From: an uncultured Bacilli bacterium
GTDB lineage: Bacteria > Bacillota_I > Bacilli_A > RF39 > UBA660
Length of the DNA: 5,288 nt
Direction of reading: 5' to 3'
Assembly (NCBI GenBank): GCA_934096605.1
Contig: CAKOMI010000055.1
Location: forward strand, 1-5,288
How positions within the stretch are numbered: position 1 is the first letter of the stretch; each line of letters starts with the position of its first letter. Below are positions 4,605 through 5,288 of this stretch, in pieces. The notes under the pieces are model-generated. The model saw nothing but the letters and a program-made list of their open reading frames with translations, was not told the DNA's origin and did no database searches. Both the position numbers and the translations under genes were made by a program.

Positions 4605-5288
4605 CTATTCTGGATTACCAGGAATAGTAGGTTCAGTATCAGTACTATTATCTGTCTTAGTGCTATCACTTGAATCAGAGTTGTTACTGCTATCATTTTT
4701 GGTGTCATCAGTTTTACTTGAATTGTCATCAGTATTAGAACTACTATTATTGTTGTTATTAGAATTATTACTGTTATTATCATTTGTATTATTGTTACTA
4801 CTATTATTAGAGTTATTATTTGAATTATCTGAATTATCTAAATCATCATCACTATCTAAATCATCATTATTATCATTATCACTGCTATTAGATTCAGTTT
4901 TATCATTTTTAGTCGTATTATTATAGTTACCATAAATACTTTGATCTGGCATTTTAGTACCACTGTAAATACCTTTACCAGTTGTTTCACTATCAAGTTC
5001 ATAATCTTCAGAATAATCGTAGCTAAATGATTTAATTGTTTTAACTGTCTCTAGGCCTAAATTTTCTTTCATTAAAGTTGTAATAGCATCAAGAGAGCCT
5101 GAATAATACCCTAAGCAATCAAGGCCATAAACATTTTTAAAACTAAATGTTTGTATTTGTGTTTTTTCAATTGTTATAAAATCTTCACCATTTAAAGCTT
5201 GAACTAACATACCTTTTAAGCTTTGATAGAATGATAATATTTGACTAGTTTTCATGTTGGTAGCAATATTGTTACTTACTGTATCAAG
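4605..5288 (-). CDS. C-terminal part of a probable LCP (LytR-CpsA-Psr) family protein with an Asn/Ser/Asp-rich tail, 5' partial
   Basis: The minus-strand frame is open from the right edge to TAG at 4605-4607, giving 227 residues. The ATG at 5255 is probably internal, because coding-like residues (LDTVSNNIATN) precede it up to the edge. I number from that Met. LDTVSNNIATNMKTSQILSF resembles the late helix of LCP domains, where 'l-d-v-knv-TNls-sdils' is typical. The following 'FITIEKTQIQTFSFKNVYG' and 'GYYSGSLDAITTLMKENLGL' (about 49-68) resemble the end of LCP proteins in gut Firmicutes. LCP enzymes transfer wall polymers such as teichoic acids from lipid carriers to peptidoglycan outside the membrane. 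The catalytic arginines and the N-terminal membrane anchor would lie beyond the window. Residues 111-206 are almost only Asn, Ser, Asp, Thr and Lys, and the protein ends TEPTIPGNPE. The gene converges on hisS. LCP is my best reading from memory; a surface protein of another family is possible. Confidence 0.6.
   Translation of the reverse strand, partial: LDTVSNNIATNMKTSQILSFYQSLKGMLVQALNGEDFITIEKTQIQTFSFKNVYGLDCLGYYSGSLDAITTLMKENLGLETVKTIKSFSYDYSEDYELDSETTGKGIYSGTKMPDQSIYGNYNNTTKNDKTESNSSDNDNNDDLDSDDDLDNSDNSNNNSNNSSNNNTNDNNSNNSNNNNNSSSNTDDNSSKTDDTKNDSSNNSDSSDSTKTDNSTDTEPTIPGNPE
4638..4925 (-). repeat. Low-complexity triplet tract coding for the Asn/Ser/Asp tail
   Basis: On the minus strand this tract is built mostly of AAT/AAC, AGT/AGC and GAT codons, giving runs such as SNNNNNSSSN and DDLDSDDDLD. 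Asp clusters near the folded domain and Asn dominates the middle. There is no exact repeat unit, so it is a degenerate, slippage-prone tract. The opposite strand shows a Leu/Ser-rich open frame (4660-4926) that is only the mirror of this composition. Confidence 0.8.

Noticed and set aside
4544..4783. Minus-strand open frame of 79 residues overlapping the terminator and the LCP tail
   Set aside because: Its Ile/Thr/Leu-rich residues are the frame-shifted reading of the AAT/GAT/AGT triplet tract, and it runs through the terminator hairpin.
4660..4926. Plus-strand Leu/Ser-rich open frame of 88 residues resembling a membrane peptide
   Set aside because: It is exactly the reverse reading of the Asn/Ser/Asp tract. 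Its hydrophobicity follows from complementing AAT and GAT codons.

Overview
The window is AT-rich (roughly 30% G+C by eye) and uses the standard bacterial code: Trp is TGG, and the intact genes stop at TAA or TAG. Short spacers, AGGG-type ribosome binding sites, a YtgP-type MurJ flippase, a Cse60-like small protein and an LCP-type wall protein point to a low-GC Firmicute. An uncultured gut Bacilli lineage (RF39 or Erysipelotrichales-like) is my best guess, made from memory of protein style and not from a search.

Layout, left to right. (1) 1-1058 (+): the C-terminal 351 residues of a cysteine-containing, probably surface-exposed protein. Its reading frame is open to the left edge, so the ATG at 90 is internal. 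(2) 1059-1144: a T-rich spacer with a plausible extended -10 promoter. (3) 1145-1324 (+): a 59-residue Cse60-like protein, followed after 10 bases by (4) 1335-2984 (+), a 549-residue multi-pass lipid II flippase of the MurJ/YtgP/SpoVB group. These two look like one operon. (5) 2985-3105: an intergenic region with a 20-base direct repeat, a short palindrome and a likely hisS promoter. (6) 3106-4311 (+): hisS, encoding a histidyl-tRNA synthetase of the 'RYDLTVP' (eukaryote/Bacteroidetes-like) type with a short anticodon-binding domain. (7) 4311-4564 (+): the decayed remnant of a small gene that overlapped the hisS stop codon. (8) 4554-4597: a strong hairpin with A and T tracts that can terminate transcription from both sides. 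(9) 4605-5288 (-): the C-terminal part of a probable LytR-CpsA-Psr (LCP) protein carrying a tail of about 95 residues dominated by Asn, Ser and Asp.

Three of the loci (surface protein, flippase, LCP protein) concern the cell envelope, and hisS is housekeeping. I see no mobile element genes, tRNA or rRNA, CRISPR array or defence genes. I do not see a complete new system. The points most worth a second look are the lectin-like C-terminus of the first protein, the HisRS type and its short C-terminus, the gene remnant behind hisS, the direct repeat in the hisS leader and the Asn/Ser/Asp tail.
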